Source: Arenicella sp.
Lineage (GTDB): Bacteria; Pseudomonadota; Gammaproteobacteria; Arenicellales; Arenicellaceae
DNA: 13,640 nt
Reading direction: 5' to 3'
Assembly (NCBI GenBank): GCA_023299895.1
Contig: JALZWI010000171.1
Span: 1-13,640, forward strand
Of the stretch, positions 6,588 through 13,640 are shown one piece after another. Below the pieces are notes generated by a model. It was not told where the DNA came from, made no database searches, and saw nothing but the letters and a program-made list of their open reading frames with translations. The position numbers and the translations under genes were made by a program. Positions within the stretch are counted from its first letter, which is position 1. The number at the start of each line of letters is the position of its first letter.

Positions 6588-8045
6588 ATGGTTTTAATTT
6601 TATGCTTTGTTGCAGGTTTAGCAACGGTATTCGCATTTGAACCATTTGGCTTAGGTGTTATTGCCTTCTTTAGTCTGGCGATATTGTGTTATTTTTTACA
6701 AGCCGCAGTCACTAAAAAACACGCCTTCTTATATGGCCTAGCCTTTGGATATGGCATGTTTGGTGTAGGTGTATCCTGGGTCTATGTGTCGCTAAGTACC
6801 TATGGTGGCATGCCGCTATGGATGGGCAGTATTGCTGTTATTGGGTTTGCCGGTCTGTTATCAGTTTTTATAGGATTTGCGGGATTTTTGAGTGTGTTAC
6901 TGGTACCTAAGCCCAGTATCGCTCGCTTAAGTGTCATACCATTTTGTTGGATTATTTTTGAGTGGCTAAAAGGGTGGGTATTGACGGGCTTTCCATGGCT
7001 GGAAATTGGTTACACCCAAACACCAACATGGTTATTTGCGTTGGCGCCAATTGGTGGCGTTTATTTAATTAGTTTTTTAGTTTTAGTGATTGGCTGTTTA
7101 CTCGTTGCCGCTTTTATTGAACCTCGTCGTTGGCACTCTTGGCTGACGATGCTTGGAATAAGTATTTTGTTATGGCCGTTGAATCAAATTCAATGGTCTC
7201 AAGATGATGGCGAGCCGATTAATGTTGGTCTCGTGCAAGCCAATATACCTATTGAGTTAAAGTGGTTAGCCGATCAACGTGACCAGCATATTAATCAATT
7301 TGTAATTCAGAGCCAGCAGTTACACGAAAAAACGCCGATTGATCTGTTTGTTTGGCCAGAAACAGCGTTACCGCTTTACCGCCAACAAACCGACAAGGCT
7401 TTTTGGCAAGCAATCGTTCCGCCAGGTTCGGCTGTGTTAACGGGATTAATGGATCAAGTAGCAGATAATGAGTTTTATAATGCCGCCGTTTTATCTTGTG
7501 CAGGACAACAACAAGTTTATCGAAAGCGACACCTCGTACCGTTTGGTGAGTACTTACCAATGCGATTTTTATTCAATTGGGTGTTGAATTATTTACAATT
7601 GCCAATGAGTGATTTTTCAGCATGGCAAGGCTCTCAACCTTTGGAGTGCCCAGGAAATATTAACCTTAGTTTATCGATTTGCTATGAAGATGCTTTTGGA
7701 TCTGAATGGCGCAATCATATTGCAGGTGCGACATTATTGGTTAATATTAGTGAAGATGCTTGGTTTGGAGATTCATTGGCCCCTCATCAGCGATTGCAAA
7801 TGGCACAAATGCGATCGCGTGAATTTGCCCGACCGTTAATACGTAGTGCTAATACAGGGCCTTCGGTGGTGATTGATCAGCACGGTGTGGTATTGGCGTC
7901 AACGGGTCAGTTTGTCGAGCAGTCGCTCAATTATCTTGTGCAGCCTCAAACAGGCGATACATGGTATCAACGGTTTGGTAATTGGATAATTTTAGTGTCG
8001 TTTGGGCTAGTGTTGGTACTGCTAGTCAATAGAGTGCGTAGATGA
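6588..8045 (+). CDS. lnt: Apolipoprotein N-acyltransferase
   Basis: The last enzyme of lipoprotein maturation. It adds an acyl chain from a phospholipid to the amino group of the diacylglyceryl cysteine. It has a membrane-embedded N-terminal half and a periplasmic nitrilase-like domain. Several membrane helices span about 1-200, including FEPFGLGVIAF and GWVLTGFPWLEIGY. The catalytic triad is complete: E258 in FVWPETALP, K313 in YRKRHLVPFGEYLP and C365 in SLSICYEDAF, equivalent to E. coli E267, K335 and C387. A final helix (about 465-480) anchors the end. At 485 residues it is slightly short but complete. The ATG at 6588 is the only reasonable start (in-frame TAA at 6567-6569) and has no clear Shine-Dalgarno, so translation may depend on the upstream genes. 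It ends five bases from the convergent gspC stop. Confidence 0.96.
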   Translation: MVLILCFVAGLATVFAFEPFGLGVIAFFSLAILCYFLQAAVTKKHAFLYGLAFGYGMFGVGVSWVYVSLSTYGGMPLWMGSIAVIGFAGLLSVFIGFAGFLSVLLVPKPSIARLSVIPFCWIIFEWLKGWVLTGFPWLEIGYTQTPTWLFALAPIGGVYLISFLVLVIGCLLVAAFIEPRRWHSWLTMLGISILLWPLNQIQWSQDDGEPINVGLVQANIPIELKWLADQRDQHINQFVIQSQQLHEKTPIDLFVWPETALPLYRQQTDKAFWQAIVPPGSAVLTGLMDQVADNEFYNAAVLSCAGQQQVYRKRHLVPFGEYLPMRFLFNWVLNYLQLPMSDFSAWQGSQPLECPGNINLSLSICYEDAFGSEWRNHIAGATLLVNISEDAWFGDSLAPHQRLQMAQMRSREFARPLIRSANTGPSVVIDQHGVVLASTGQFVEQSLNYLVQPQTGDTWYQRFGNWIILVSFGLVLVLLVNRVRR

Positions 8046-8050
8046 TTTTT

Positions 8051-8746
8051 TTACAGCTCACCTATTTTTTCTAGAGCGCGATCCAGCCCAGAAAAATTAG
8101 GTCTGCGTACTCGCTTAGTCTCAGCGCTATCTATTTCCTGCTCGACTATGTTCCTTGAAGCAGTTTGGCGGGTATTGGGTGCTGGGTTTTGATATTCTTC
8201 AAGTGCACTTTCGGCAGGGTCATTATCGTAACTAACTATGATTCGATTGTTCGAATCAGTGAGTTTGTTTAACGGTAGACTTTCAAGTGCACCATTACGA
8301 TTCAAAATAACTTCTGCATCGCGAATTTCTTCTACCTTAGCACCAGCGCCCTCAATTTCTTCATCAACTGAATAGAGCTCTGACGCTTTTTTGCCAGACA
8401 TAATAATCGCGCGGCCAGCGGAATTGTCAGATGACCAAAGTACGCCCACTAAGGTTAGATCTAGTGTCGTTTTTGGTGCAACTTTAGCCACTGGCGCGGG
8501 TGTTGGGTTACCAAACAAATTGGCTGCAACGATATCATTTATTCGATAAGTCGGTCTGCTTGCGGTTCTGATAGGTGAAATTGTTTGTTCTTGGTAGTTT
8601 GTTTGTTTAATTTTTGTTTGTTGCCAAGCGGTCCAGCCCACTGACATAAAAACTAAGCCAAGCACTAGTATTGCTAGTAACCAGACTAGTTTAACGCTGT
8701 GTTTGTTCCACAGGCGGTTGTTGGCAATTATACTTAAAAAACTCAT
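8051..8746 (-). CDS. gspC: Type II secretion system inner-membrane protein GspC, PDZ-less form
   Basis: GspC links the inner-membrane platform of the type II secretion system to the outer-membrane secretin GspD. The 231-residue protein has a short cytoplasmic N-terminus and one membrane helix (about 18-40). The periplasmic homology region spans about 68-160: YRINDIVAANLFGNP, then LDLTLVGVLWSSDNSAGRAII, then SVDEEIEGAGAKVEEIRDAEVIL. This HR domain is the part known to contact GspD. Many GspC proteins continue with a PDZ or coiled-coil domain. Here only a polar, proline-containing tail of about 70 residues follows, with no PDZ motif. No gspD-N genes are nearby. The ATG at 8746 has AGGT upstream at a long spacing. 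It could be cotranscribed after mgtE (66-base gap). Confidence 0.85.
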   Translation of the reverse strand: MSFLSIIANNRLWNKHSVKLVWLLAILVLGLVFMSVGWTAWQQTKIKQTNYQEQTISPIRTASRPTYRINDIVAANLFGNPTPAPVAKVAPKTTLDLTLVGVLWSSDNSAGRAIIMSGKKASELYSVDEEIEGAGAKVEEIRDAEVILNRNGALESLPLNKLTDSNNRIIVSYDNDPAESALEEYQNPAPNTRQTASRNIVEQEIDSAETKRVRRPNFSGLDRALEKIGEL

Positions 8747-8798
8747 ATAGATAGTTTACCTGAAATTACTTAAGTTTCGCAGCAGTATTACGCGATAT

Positions 8799-8812
8799 AA
8801 ATCAGCTGATTT
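8799..8812. repeat. Perfect 14-base palindrome between mgtE and gspC
   Basis: AAATCAGCTGATTT abuts the mgtE stop codon and precedes gspC by about 50 bases. It has no loop and no clean T-tract, so it is a poor terminator; an operator or chance dyad are alternatives. Confidence 0.35.
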
Positions 8813-10153
8813 TTATAGCAAAAGCAGCGTTGCCAGTCCTAATACTGAGAAATAGCCAACCACATCGGTAACTGTGGTCAGGGCAACACCACCCGCCAAG
8901 GCAGGGTCGATATCCATTTTATCTAGAATTACAGGGATACATACGCCTGCGATAGCGCCCATCACTAAATTAGCAACCATAGCGCAGGCGATGACTAAAC
9001 CCAGTTGTACATTTTGATACCAAAGAGCCGCTATGAGCGCTATCACGCATGCCCAAAGCAAGCCATTTAATACACCTACCATAGACTCCTTTATCAACAC
9101 AGTTTTAACATTACCTGATGAAATAGTGCCCGTACTCATACCGCGGATAACCAAGGTTAAGGTCTGCGTGCCGGCGTTGCCTCCCATGCTGGCAACAATT
9201 GGCATAAGTACCGCGAGCGCGACTAACTGTTGAATCGATCCCTCAAAGCGACCAATTACCCACGATCCAATTAATGCCGTGATTAAATTAATACCAAGCC
9301 AAACGGCACGATTAGCGGAGGTTTTGGTAACGGGTGCAAAAATATCAGTTTCGTGTTTTAGGCCCGCTGTGGCTAGAATGTCCTGCTCGGCCTGATCGCG
9401 AATAACGTCGACCACATCGTCAATAGTGATGCGGCCAATCAGCTGTCTTTGGTTATTAATAACAGGCGCAGAAACCAAGTCATAATCAGTAAAGGCTTTG
9501 GCTACGTCTTCTTCACTGTCGAGGCATTCGAAAATCACTGGATTTTCCAATGCATGATTCAGGGCTAAATCAATTACTGGCGCTGTAATTAGGCTTTCTA
9601 TAGGTAGTATTCCAGTTAACTGATTCGCTCGATCAACCAGATAGACTACATCGGTCTGACGTGGCAAGCTGCCATTAAGCCTTAAAAAACGTAATGCAAC
9701 TTCGATTGAGCAGTTATCCCTGACGACTGTTGCATCTAGGTTCATCAGGCCGCCAGCACTGTCCTCGGGGTAGGATAAAACTTCTCCAAGAGATTTCCGG
9801 GTTTGTGTATCGACCGCATGCAAGATGTCAGCCAGTATTCTTTCGGGTAAGTCTGGGATTAAGTCAGCGATATCATCAATATCAAGTTGCTTAATCGAAT
9901 CAACAATTTGTTCATCATCGATTTCATTAATCAAGTCTCGAAACACACCTTCGCTTAGCTCAGTGAGTACCTTACCTGCTGCTTGTTCGGGTATATGTTG
10001 CCATGCGGCCGGCCGATTGGCTGGTGTGAGTTGCTCAAGAGCATCTGCGATGTCAGCAGGATGCGCTCGTTCAAATGCATCACTCACTGCGAGGGTATCG
10101 TCTGCTGCAAGCAGTTCAACAATATTTTCTATTGTGGTATCGGTTTGTGACAC
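8813..10153 (-). CDS. mgtE: Magnesium transporter/channel MgtE
   Basis: A homodimeric inner-membrane Mg(2+) channel whose cytosolic domains sense magnesium and close the pore. The 446 residues show the full architecture. The acidic helical N domain (about 1-125) has repeats such as HPADIADALEQL and IDDIADLIPDLP. A CBS pair spans about 135-255 (SYPEDSAGGLMN to GRITIDDVVDVI), and the connecting helix runs to about 275. The five-helix channel follows, with the signature GGNAGTQTLTLVIRG (324-338). The pore region DPALAGGVALTTVTDVVGYF carries D430, corresponding to the selectivity aspartate of Thermus MgtE. The start is GTG at 10153; an in-frame TAA lies just upstream and there is no strong Shine-Dalgarno. 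It follows enzyme I with a 144-base gap. Linkage of mgtE to rapZ/PTS genes is known in other proteobacteria. Confidence 0.95.
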   Translation of the reverse strand: MSQTDTTIENIVELLAADDTLAVSDAFERAHPADIADALEQLTPANRPAAWQHIPEQAAGKVLTELSEGVFRDLINEIDDEQIVDSIKQLDIDDIADLIPDLPERILADILHAVDTQTRKSLGEVLSYPEDSAGGLMNLDATVVRDNCSIEVALRFLRLNGSLPRQTDVVYLVDRANQLTGILPIESLITAPVIDLALNHALENPVIFECLDSEEDVAKAFTDYDLVSAPVINNQRQLIGRITIDDVVDVIRDQAEQDILATAGLKHETDIFAPVTKTSANRAVWLGINLITALIGSWVIGRFEGSIQQLVALAVLMPIVASMGGNAGTQTLTLVIRGMSTGTISSGNVKTVLIKESMVGVLNGLLWACVIALIAALWYQNVQLGLVIACAMVANLVMGAIAGVCIPVILDKMDIDPALAGGVALTTVTDVVGYFSVLGLATLLLL

Positions 10154-10241
10154 GGTTTAGTTCGGCGATTATTTTCAGGGACTAGTCAGGGATTAATACG
10201 GCACTAGAAAGTTTAGTGGGAAATCCAATTAAATGTTACTT

Positions 10242-10247
10242 ATTATA
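10242..10247 (-). promoter_or_regulatory. Candidate -10 element for mgtE
   Basis: A TATAAT on the minus strand lies about 90 bases before the mgtE GTG, in the enzyme I-mgtE gap. The -35 region (TGCTTA at a 16-base spacer) is poor. It suggests mgtE may have its own promoter besides read-through. Confidence 0.3.
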
Positions 10248-10275
10248 GCCAGCAAGTCCAATCTAAGCATTATTT

Positions 10276-10298
10276 ATGATGTCCTTTTATTACATCAT
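10276..10298 (-). other. Hairpin just after the enzyme I stop codon
   Basis: Perfect seven-base arms ATGATGT (10276-10282) and ACATCAT (10292-10298) flank a nine-base loop and overlap the last base of the stop codon. No U-tract follows in the direction of transcription and the stem is AT-rich. It may therefore be an mRNA-stabilising or weak attenuating hairpin, not a standard terminator. Confidence 0.35.
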
Positions 10299-12034
10299 TA
10301 AAGTTTATTCAGTCGCGTCAATCGGTCTCGGGCGCGGCTAGGGTTGCTTGCGGATAATATTTTATTTAATTGGTACTTGAGCTTCTTTGTGTCGGTAGTG
10401 AGTATACGCTCTTTAACATCAAGCAAATAATTCGCGTCCATACTGTAAGTGGTTAAGCCAAGACCAAGCAATAGGCGAGTAAATTGTACATTGCCAGCCA
10501 TCTCGCCGCACAGCGAAACTGGGATGTTGGCTTTATTACCAGCGCTGATGACTTGTTTAATCAAGCGTAGTACAGCCGGATGACTAGGGTCGTATAGATA
10601 ATTCACAGCATCATCAACACGGTCAATCGCCAATGTATACTGAATTAGATCGTTGGTGCCAATCGACAGAAAATCTAAATTACAGGCAAAAATATCGGCC
10701 ATAATTGCCGCAGCTGGCACTTCAATCATGCCGCCGACTTGAATTCTATTATCAAATAAAATTCCTTTTTGTCGAAGCTCTTGTTTGGTTTGTTTAACAA
10801 TATTCAAGACCTGAGTGATTTCATCGATATTGCTGACCATCGGTATCATAATCGATACTTTTCCGTGCACTGAAGCGCGCAAGATCGCACGCAACTGGGG
10901 TTGGAATAAATTCATATTATTCAAACACAGCCTGACTCCGCGAAGGCCTAATGGCGATTCACTGGATTTTTTATGTTGGAAATCGAAGTCTAAGCGCTTA
11001 TCACCACCAATATCGAGCGTTCTGATAACAATAGGCTTGTTGCCCAAAGCCGAGATGATGCGTTTATATGACTGATATTGCTCATTTTCTGATGGCGCTG
11101 CGTCTCGATTCATGAACAGATACTCTGTTCGATATAAACCAATACCTTCTGCGTTGACACGTTTTACTTCGCGCAACTCTACTGCCGATTCGATATTGGC
11201 GAGTAATTTTATTCGTTTGCCATCGATGGTCTTAGTAGTTTTCTTAATCAGTGATTGCAGGTCTTTTTGGCGTTCACGAATCCGACGCTGCATTTTACGA
11301 TACTGACGCAATACTTTTTCATCAGGGTTGATGAGAATAACGCCGCGCTTACCGTCGACGACTAATAAATCATCATCATCGATATAGCGAGTTGCGCCAT
11401 GTAAGCCAACCACTGCAGGTAGTTTTAAACTACGTGCAACAATAGCAGTATGCGAAATTTGACTGCCTAAATCGGTCACAAAGGCGGCTATTTTACGCTC
11501 TTTGATAAACATGGTTTCAGCTGGCGAAAGGTCTTTGCTGATAATAATGCGACCACTGAGGTCCTCATCATTAAATTCATCGAGCTCATGGGTAACAATA
11601 CCTAAGAGCGTGCGTAATAAACGGTTGGTTATATGCTGAACATCCGCTTTCTTATTCCGCAAATAGGGGTTTTCCATTTGCTCAAAAACACGTATTAAAT
11701 TATTAGCCTGAACTTTTAATGCATGCTCAGCATTAACACGTTCAGATTTAATAATTTTAATTGATTCGTCGACCAATAGCGGGTCGCGTAACATCATCTT
11801 ATGTGCCTCAATAAATGCGGCACTTTCTTTGGGCGCATCTTTGGGCAGCATTCGAAGTATTTTTTTATAATGCTGTTCAGTTTCTAAAACAGCTTTATTA
11901 AACCGTTTAACCTCAGCTTTGATCTCTTGTTCTTGAAGCGTAATGCTGGTTATTTCAATTTCATTATTTTTCAGAACATAGGCTTTGCCAATAGCAATAC
12001 CGCGGCCAATTCCGGACCCGAAAAGGCTAAACAC
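10298..12034 (-). CDS. ptsI: PEP-protein phosphotransferase, enzyme I (short form without GAF domain)
   Basis: A cytoplasmic enzyme that autophosphorylates from phosphoenolpyruvate and passes the phosphate to HPr. The 578 residues begin with the swivelling domain (GSGIGRGIAIGKAYVL) and an HPr-binding helical insert (about 35-145). The phosphohistidine site is TDLGSQISHTAIVARS, with His195. The PEP-binding barrel has EGIGLYRTEYLFM, IRTLDIGGDK (337-346), the metal ligand E438 in GGMIEVPAAA, GTNDLIQYT (459-467) and C509 in SLCGEMAG. There is no N-terminal GAF domain, so it is built like sugar-type enzyme I, not the glutamine-sensing PtsP. Its genetic setting (ptsN, rapZ) is nevertheless PTS-Ntr. 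The start is GTG at 12034, two bases after the HPr stop. GAGGAAGAG at the end of the HPr gene is its ribosome-binding site, so the pair is translationally coupled. Confidence 0.95.
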   Translation of the reverse strand: MFSLFGSGIGRGIAIGKAYVLKNNEIEITSITLQEQEIKAEVKRFNKAVLETEQHYKKILRMLPKDAPKESAAFIEAHKMMLRDPLLVDESIKIIKSERVNAEHALKVQANNLIRVFEQMENPYLRNKKADVQHITNRLLRTLLGIVTHELDEFNDEDLSGRIIISKDLSPAETMFIKERKIAAFVTDLGSQISHTAIVARSLKLPAVVGLHGATRYIDDDDLLVVDGKRGVILINPDEKVLRQYRKMQRRIRERQKDLQSLIKKTTKTIDGKRIKLLANIESAVELREVKRVNAEGIGLYRTEYLFMNRDAAPSENEQYQSYKRIISALGNKPIVIRTLDIGGDKRLDFDFQHKKSSESPLGLRGVRLCLNNMNLFQPQLRAILRASVHGKVSIMIPMVSNIDEITQVLNIVKQTKQELRQKGILFDNRIQVGGMIEVPAAAIMADIFACNLDFLSIGTNDLIQYTLAIDRVDDAVNYLYDPSHPAVLRLIKQVISAGNKANIPVSLCGEMAGNVQFTRLLLGLGLTTYSMDANYLLDVKERILTTDTKKLKYQLNKILSASNPSRARDRLTRLNKL

Positions 12035-12036
12035 AG

Positions 12037-12306
12037 TTACTCTTCCTCACCAAAATAATCGTTAATTAGTTCAGTGAGTGCCGTTAACGCAGCTTGCTCA
12101 TCGCTACCATCACACTGAATATCAATTAAGCTACCTTGTGCTGCTGCTAGCATCATGACGGACATGATGCTTTTTGCATCTGCTTGTTGACTGCCATAAC
12201 TGATCGTCACTTTACTGCCAAATGCGGCCGCGGTATTAACCAGTTTGGCAGCGGCGCGTGCGTGCAAACCGAGTTTATTGATGATTTGTATTTGTTGTTC
12301 AATCAT
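12037..12306 (-). CDS. HPr-family phosphocarrier protein (NPr-like)
   Basis: A small cytoplasmic phosphocarrier of 89 residues that takes phosphate from enzyme I and passes it to the EIIA-type PtsN. The active site is NKLGLHARAAAKLV with phosphohistidine His15 and the conserved Arg17. The second motif, DAKSIMSVMMLAAAQGS, has a serine at position 46. In organisms with HPr kinase that serine is the regulatory phosphorylation site; no hprK is visible here. The ATG at 12306 has only a weak GGTT upstream. It lies 76 bases after rapZ and two bases before enzyme I. Either npr or ptsH could be used as a symbol, so none is given; its position next to rapZ and ptsN favours the NPr role. Confidence 0.93.
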   Translation of the reverse strand: MIEQQIQIINKLGLHARAAAKLVNTAAAFGSKVTISYGSQQADAKSIMSVMMLAAAQGSLIDIQCDGSDEQAALTALTELINDYFGEEE

Positions 12307-12339
12307 TTTTTAACCATGAAATTACTCTTGAGGACTTTG

Positions 12340-12353
12340 GCTTTATATAAAGC
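12340..12353. repeat. Perfect 14-base palindrome between rapZ and the HPr gene
   Basis: GCTTTATATAAAGC is a perfect dyad in the 76-base gap. It is too AT-rich and loop-less for a strong terminator. Its role is unknown; chance is possible at this base composition. Confidence 0.35.
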
Positions 12354-12382
12354 AGTTTAAGATAGTGTGCATAATTTAGCAT

Positions 12383-13258
12383 TTATAGTGCAAATTCGCG
12401 ATGCCGAACTTGAGTTTGAATCTGATTGTTACTAGAAAAATGAGTTTGTAGTTTATTGGCCAAAAATACTGAGCGATGTTTGCCACCGGTGCAGCCAATG
12501 GCAACCGTAATGTAGTTACGGTTGTCATCAATAAAGCAGGGTAGCCAATGCTCAATAAAATTTCGGATATGTTCATACATATCGATGCACATGGGCTGCT
12601 TAGATAAAAATTCGTTAACTGCGGAATCCAGTCCGGTCAATTCTTTTAACTCAGAGTTCCAATAGGGGTTAGGCAGGCAGCGCACATCAAATACAAAGTC
12701 AGCATCACCGGGGTTGCCATACTTAAAACCAAAAGAATGGAACAGCAGGGTAAGAGATTTTTCTCCCATCGTCGCTGCTTGATTGCGAATGATTGAACGA
12801 AGCTCATGCGGTGTTCTATCTGAAGTGTTGATATGTTGATGTGCAATATCAGATATATGGGCAAGCAGTTTACGTTCTTTAGCGATTGCTTCGACTAGTG
12901 ATGTGTCTTTATCTGATAAAGGGTGTTTGCGTCGAGTCTCGCTGAAACGCTTTAGTAGTGTCGTGTCATCAGCGTCAAGAAAAACAATATGAAATTCAAT
13001 ATTAAATGAACTCAGGCTGTCGAAACTATTTTTTAGATCACCTATAAAATCTTGATTACGTGAGTCAATACTGATCGCACAATTTTGCATCGAAGCATTG
13101 TCTGCGTCATTCGCATTTAACCGAGCAGCCATCTCAGGCATTAATGAGGCCGGGAGGTTGTCAATGCAGTAGAACCCCAAATCTTCCAAGACCTGCAAGG
13201 CAATGGTTTTACCTGAGCCAGAAGTACCGCTGACAATAAAAAATTGAGCAGAACTCAT
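12383..13258 (-). CDS. rapZ: RapZ-family nucleotide-binding protein (RNase adapter)
   Basis: A cytoplasmic P-loop protein of the YvcJ/RapZ family. In enterobacteria RapZ binds small RNAs controlling glucosamine-6-phosphate synthase and guides RNase E. In other phyla the role is less clear, so the RNase-adapter role here is inferred from the family. The 291 residues start with FFIVSGTSGSGKT (Walker A, about 11-18), then LEDLGFYCIDNLP and a second element near VFLDADDTTLLKRFSETRRKHPL. The C-terminal domain has FSFGFKYGNPGDADFVFDVR-like family residues (LFHSFGFKYG) and the diagnostic GCTGGKHRSVFLA near the end. The ATG at 13258 is family-typical; its ribosome-binding site is weak. It lies 27 bases after ptsN, consistent with one operon. 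Confidence 0.95.
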   Translation of the reverse strand: MSSAQFFIVSGTSGSGKTIALQVLEDLGFYCIDNLPASLMPEMAARLNANDADNASMQNCAISIDSRNQDFIGDLKNSFDSLSSFNIEFHIVFLDADDTTLLKRFSETRRKHPLSDKDTSLVEAIAKERKLLAHISDIAHQHINTSDRTPHELRSIIRNQAATMGEKSLTLLFHSFGFKYGNPGDADFVFDVRCLPNPYWNSELKELTGLDSAVNEFLSKQPMCIDMYEHIRNFIEHWLPCFIDDNRNYITVAIGCTGGKHRSVFLANKLQTHFSSNNQIQTQVRHREFAL

Positions 13259-13285
13259 AAATGATTCAAGTCACTCTTCGAGCAC

Positions 13286-13640
13286 TTAGCGCGAATCTAC
13301 ATCTGTTGACCAAGTGGTGATAAGGTCTATCACTTCCAGGTTGGTTTTGGCAGATGATAATTGCGCCTTCTTTTCATTATCGGACATTAATCGCGCTATG
13401 GCCGCGAGCAGTCCTAAATGCTGAGATGTTGCCTCGCTAGGAACCAATAGACCAAAAGCAACATCAACCGGTTGCCGATCAACGCTGTGGTAATCAACGG
13501 CTTCACTTAAAGTTATGATTGCGATTATTGCAGTGTGTGCTTTATCGCTGCGACTGTGCGGGAGTGCGACACCATTACCGATACCCGTATTGCCTAATTT
13601 TTCGCGCTCCAATAAACAATGATAAATATCTTTTTCTTTA
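13286..13640 (-). CDS. ptsN: PTS IIA-like nitrogen regulatory protein, C-terminal part
   Basis: A partial gene whose 5' end lies beyond the right edge; 117 residues are visible. The frame stays open to the edge (KEKDIYHCLLEREKL), so the TTG near 13612 is internal. The EIIA(Ntr) active site is NTGIGNGVALPHSRS with the phosphohistidine (visible residue 28). It is followed by VDVAFGLLVPSEATSQHLGLLAAIARL, typical of PtsN. PtsN is the terminal phosphate acceptor of the PTS-Ntr relay and controls partners such as potassium transport in other bacteria. In many proteobacteria it stands between rpoN/hpf and rapZ; the rapZ side is present here. Confidence 0.94.
   Translation of the reverse strand, partial: KEKDIYHCLLEREKLGNTGIGNGVALPHSRSDKAHTAIIAIITLSEAVDYHSVDRQPVDVAFGLLVPSEATSQHLGLLAAIARLMSDNEKKAQLSSAKTNLEVIDLITTWSTDVDSR

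Noticed and set aside
9825..10160. Plus-strand serine-rich frame opposite mgtE
   Set aside because: It is the antisense shadow of the mgtE N domain, with low-complexity composition and no family motif.
10154..10297. Magnesium M-box riboswitch in front of mgtE
   Set aside because: The gap is too short, and no conserved M-box stems or terminator are visible; only a weak promoter and one hairpin are seen.
13286..13612. Complete short ptsN starting at the TTG near 13612
   Set aside because: The upstream in-frame codons to the window edge also match PtsN, so the gene is cut by the edge and not short.

Overview
The window looks like chromosomal DNA from a gammaproteobacterium, probably free-living, aerobic and Gram-negative. 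The evidence is a ptsN-rapZ-HPr-enzyme I block, a type II secretion GspC, the lipoprotein enzymes Lgt and Lnt, a Fur-type operator, and an aa3-type cytochrome oxidase tail. Base composition is moderately AT-rich and even throughout. I see no tRNA, rRNA, insertion sequence, integrase, phage gene or CRISPR array. Nearly everything is housekeeping, and the most unusual spot is the left end.

Region 1 (1-2610, minus strand). Read in transcription order there is a Fur-box promoter, an iron-binding protein (fbpA) and the first three quarters of its permease (fbpB). The permease then changes in frame, near position 346, into the last 54 residues of cytochrome c oxidase subunit I (ctaD). After a 95-base gap comes the start of heme O synthase (cyoE/ctaB). 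Two unrelated loci, iron uptake and terminal oxidase, are joined inside one reading frame. This is either a genuine deletion or recombination scar or an assembly or amplification chimera. The sequence alone cannot decide.

Region 2 (2641-4145, plus strand). A glycine cleavage H protein stands without gcvT or gcvP, followed by a PfkB-family (adenosine-kinase-like) sugar or nucleoside kinase in an apparent two-gene operon.

Region 3 (4201-8746). An exported protein of unknown function (minus) is divergent from a plus-strand run of lgt, a secreted DUF4124 coiled-coil protein, and lnt. This puts the first and last enzymes of lipoprotein maturation in one transcription unit. lnt meets an orphan gspC tail to tail with five bases between the stops. 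This GspC lacks a PDZ domain.

Region 4 (8813-13640, minus strand). In transcription order: ptsN (5' end off the window), rapZ, an HPr, a short enzyme I without a GAF domain, then the magnesium channel mgtE. This is a PTS-Ntr type regulatory phosphorelay: PEP to enzyme I (His195) to HPr (His15) to PtsN. RapZ and MgtE are linked as in other proteobacterial clusters. No sugar-specific EIIB/EIIC is present, which favours regulation over sugar transport.
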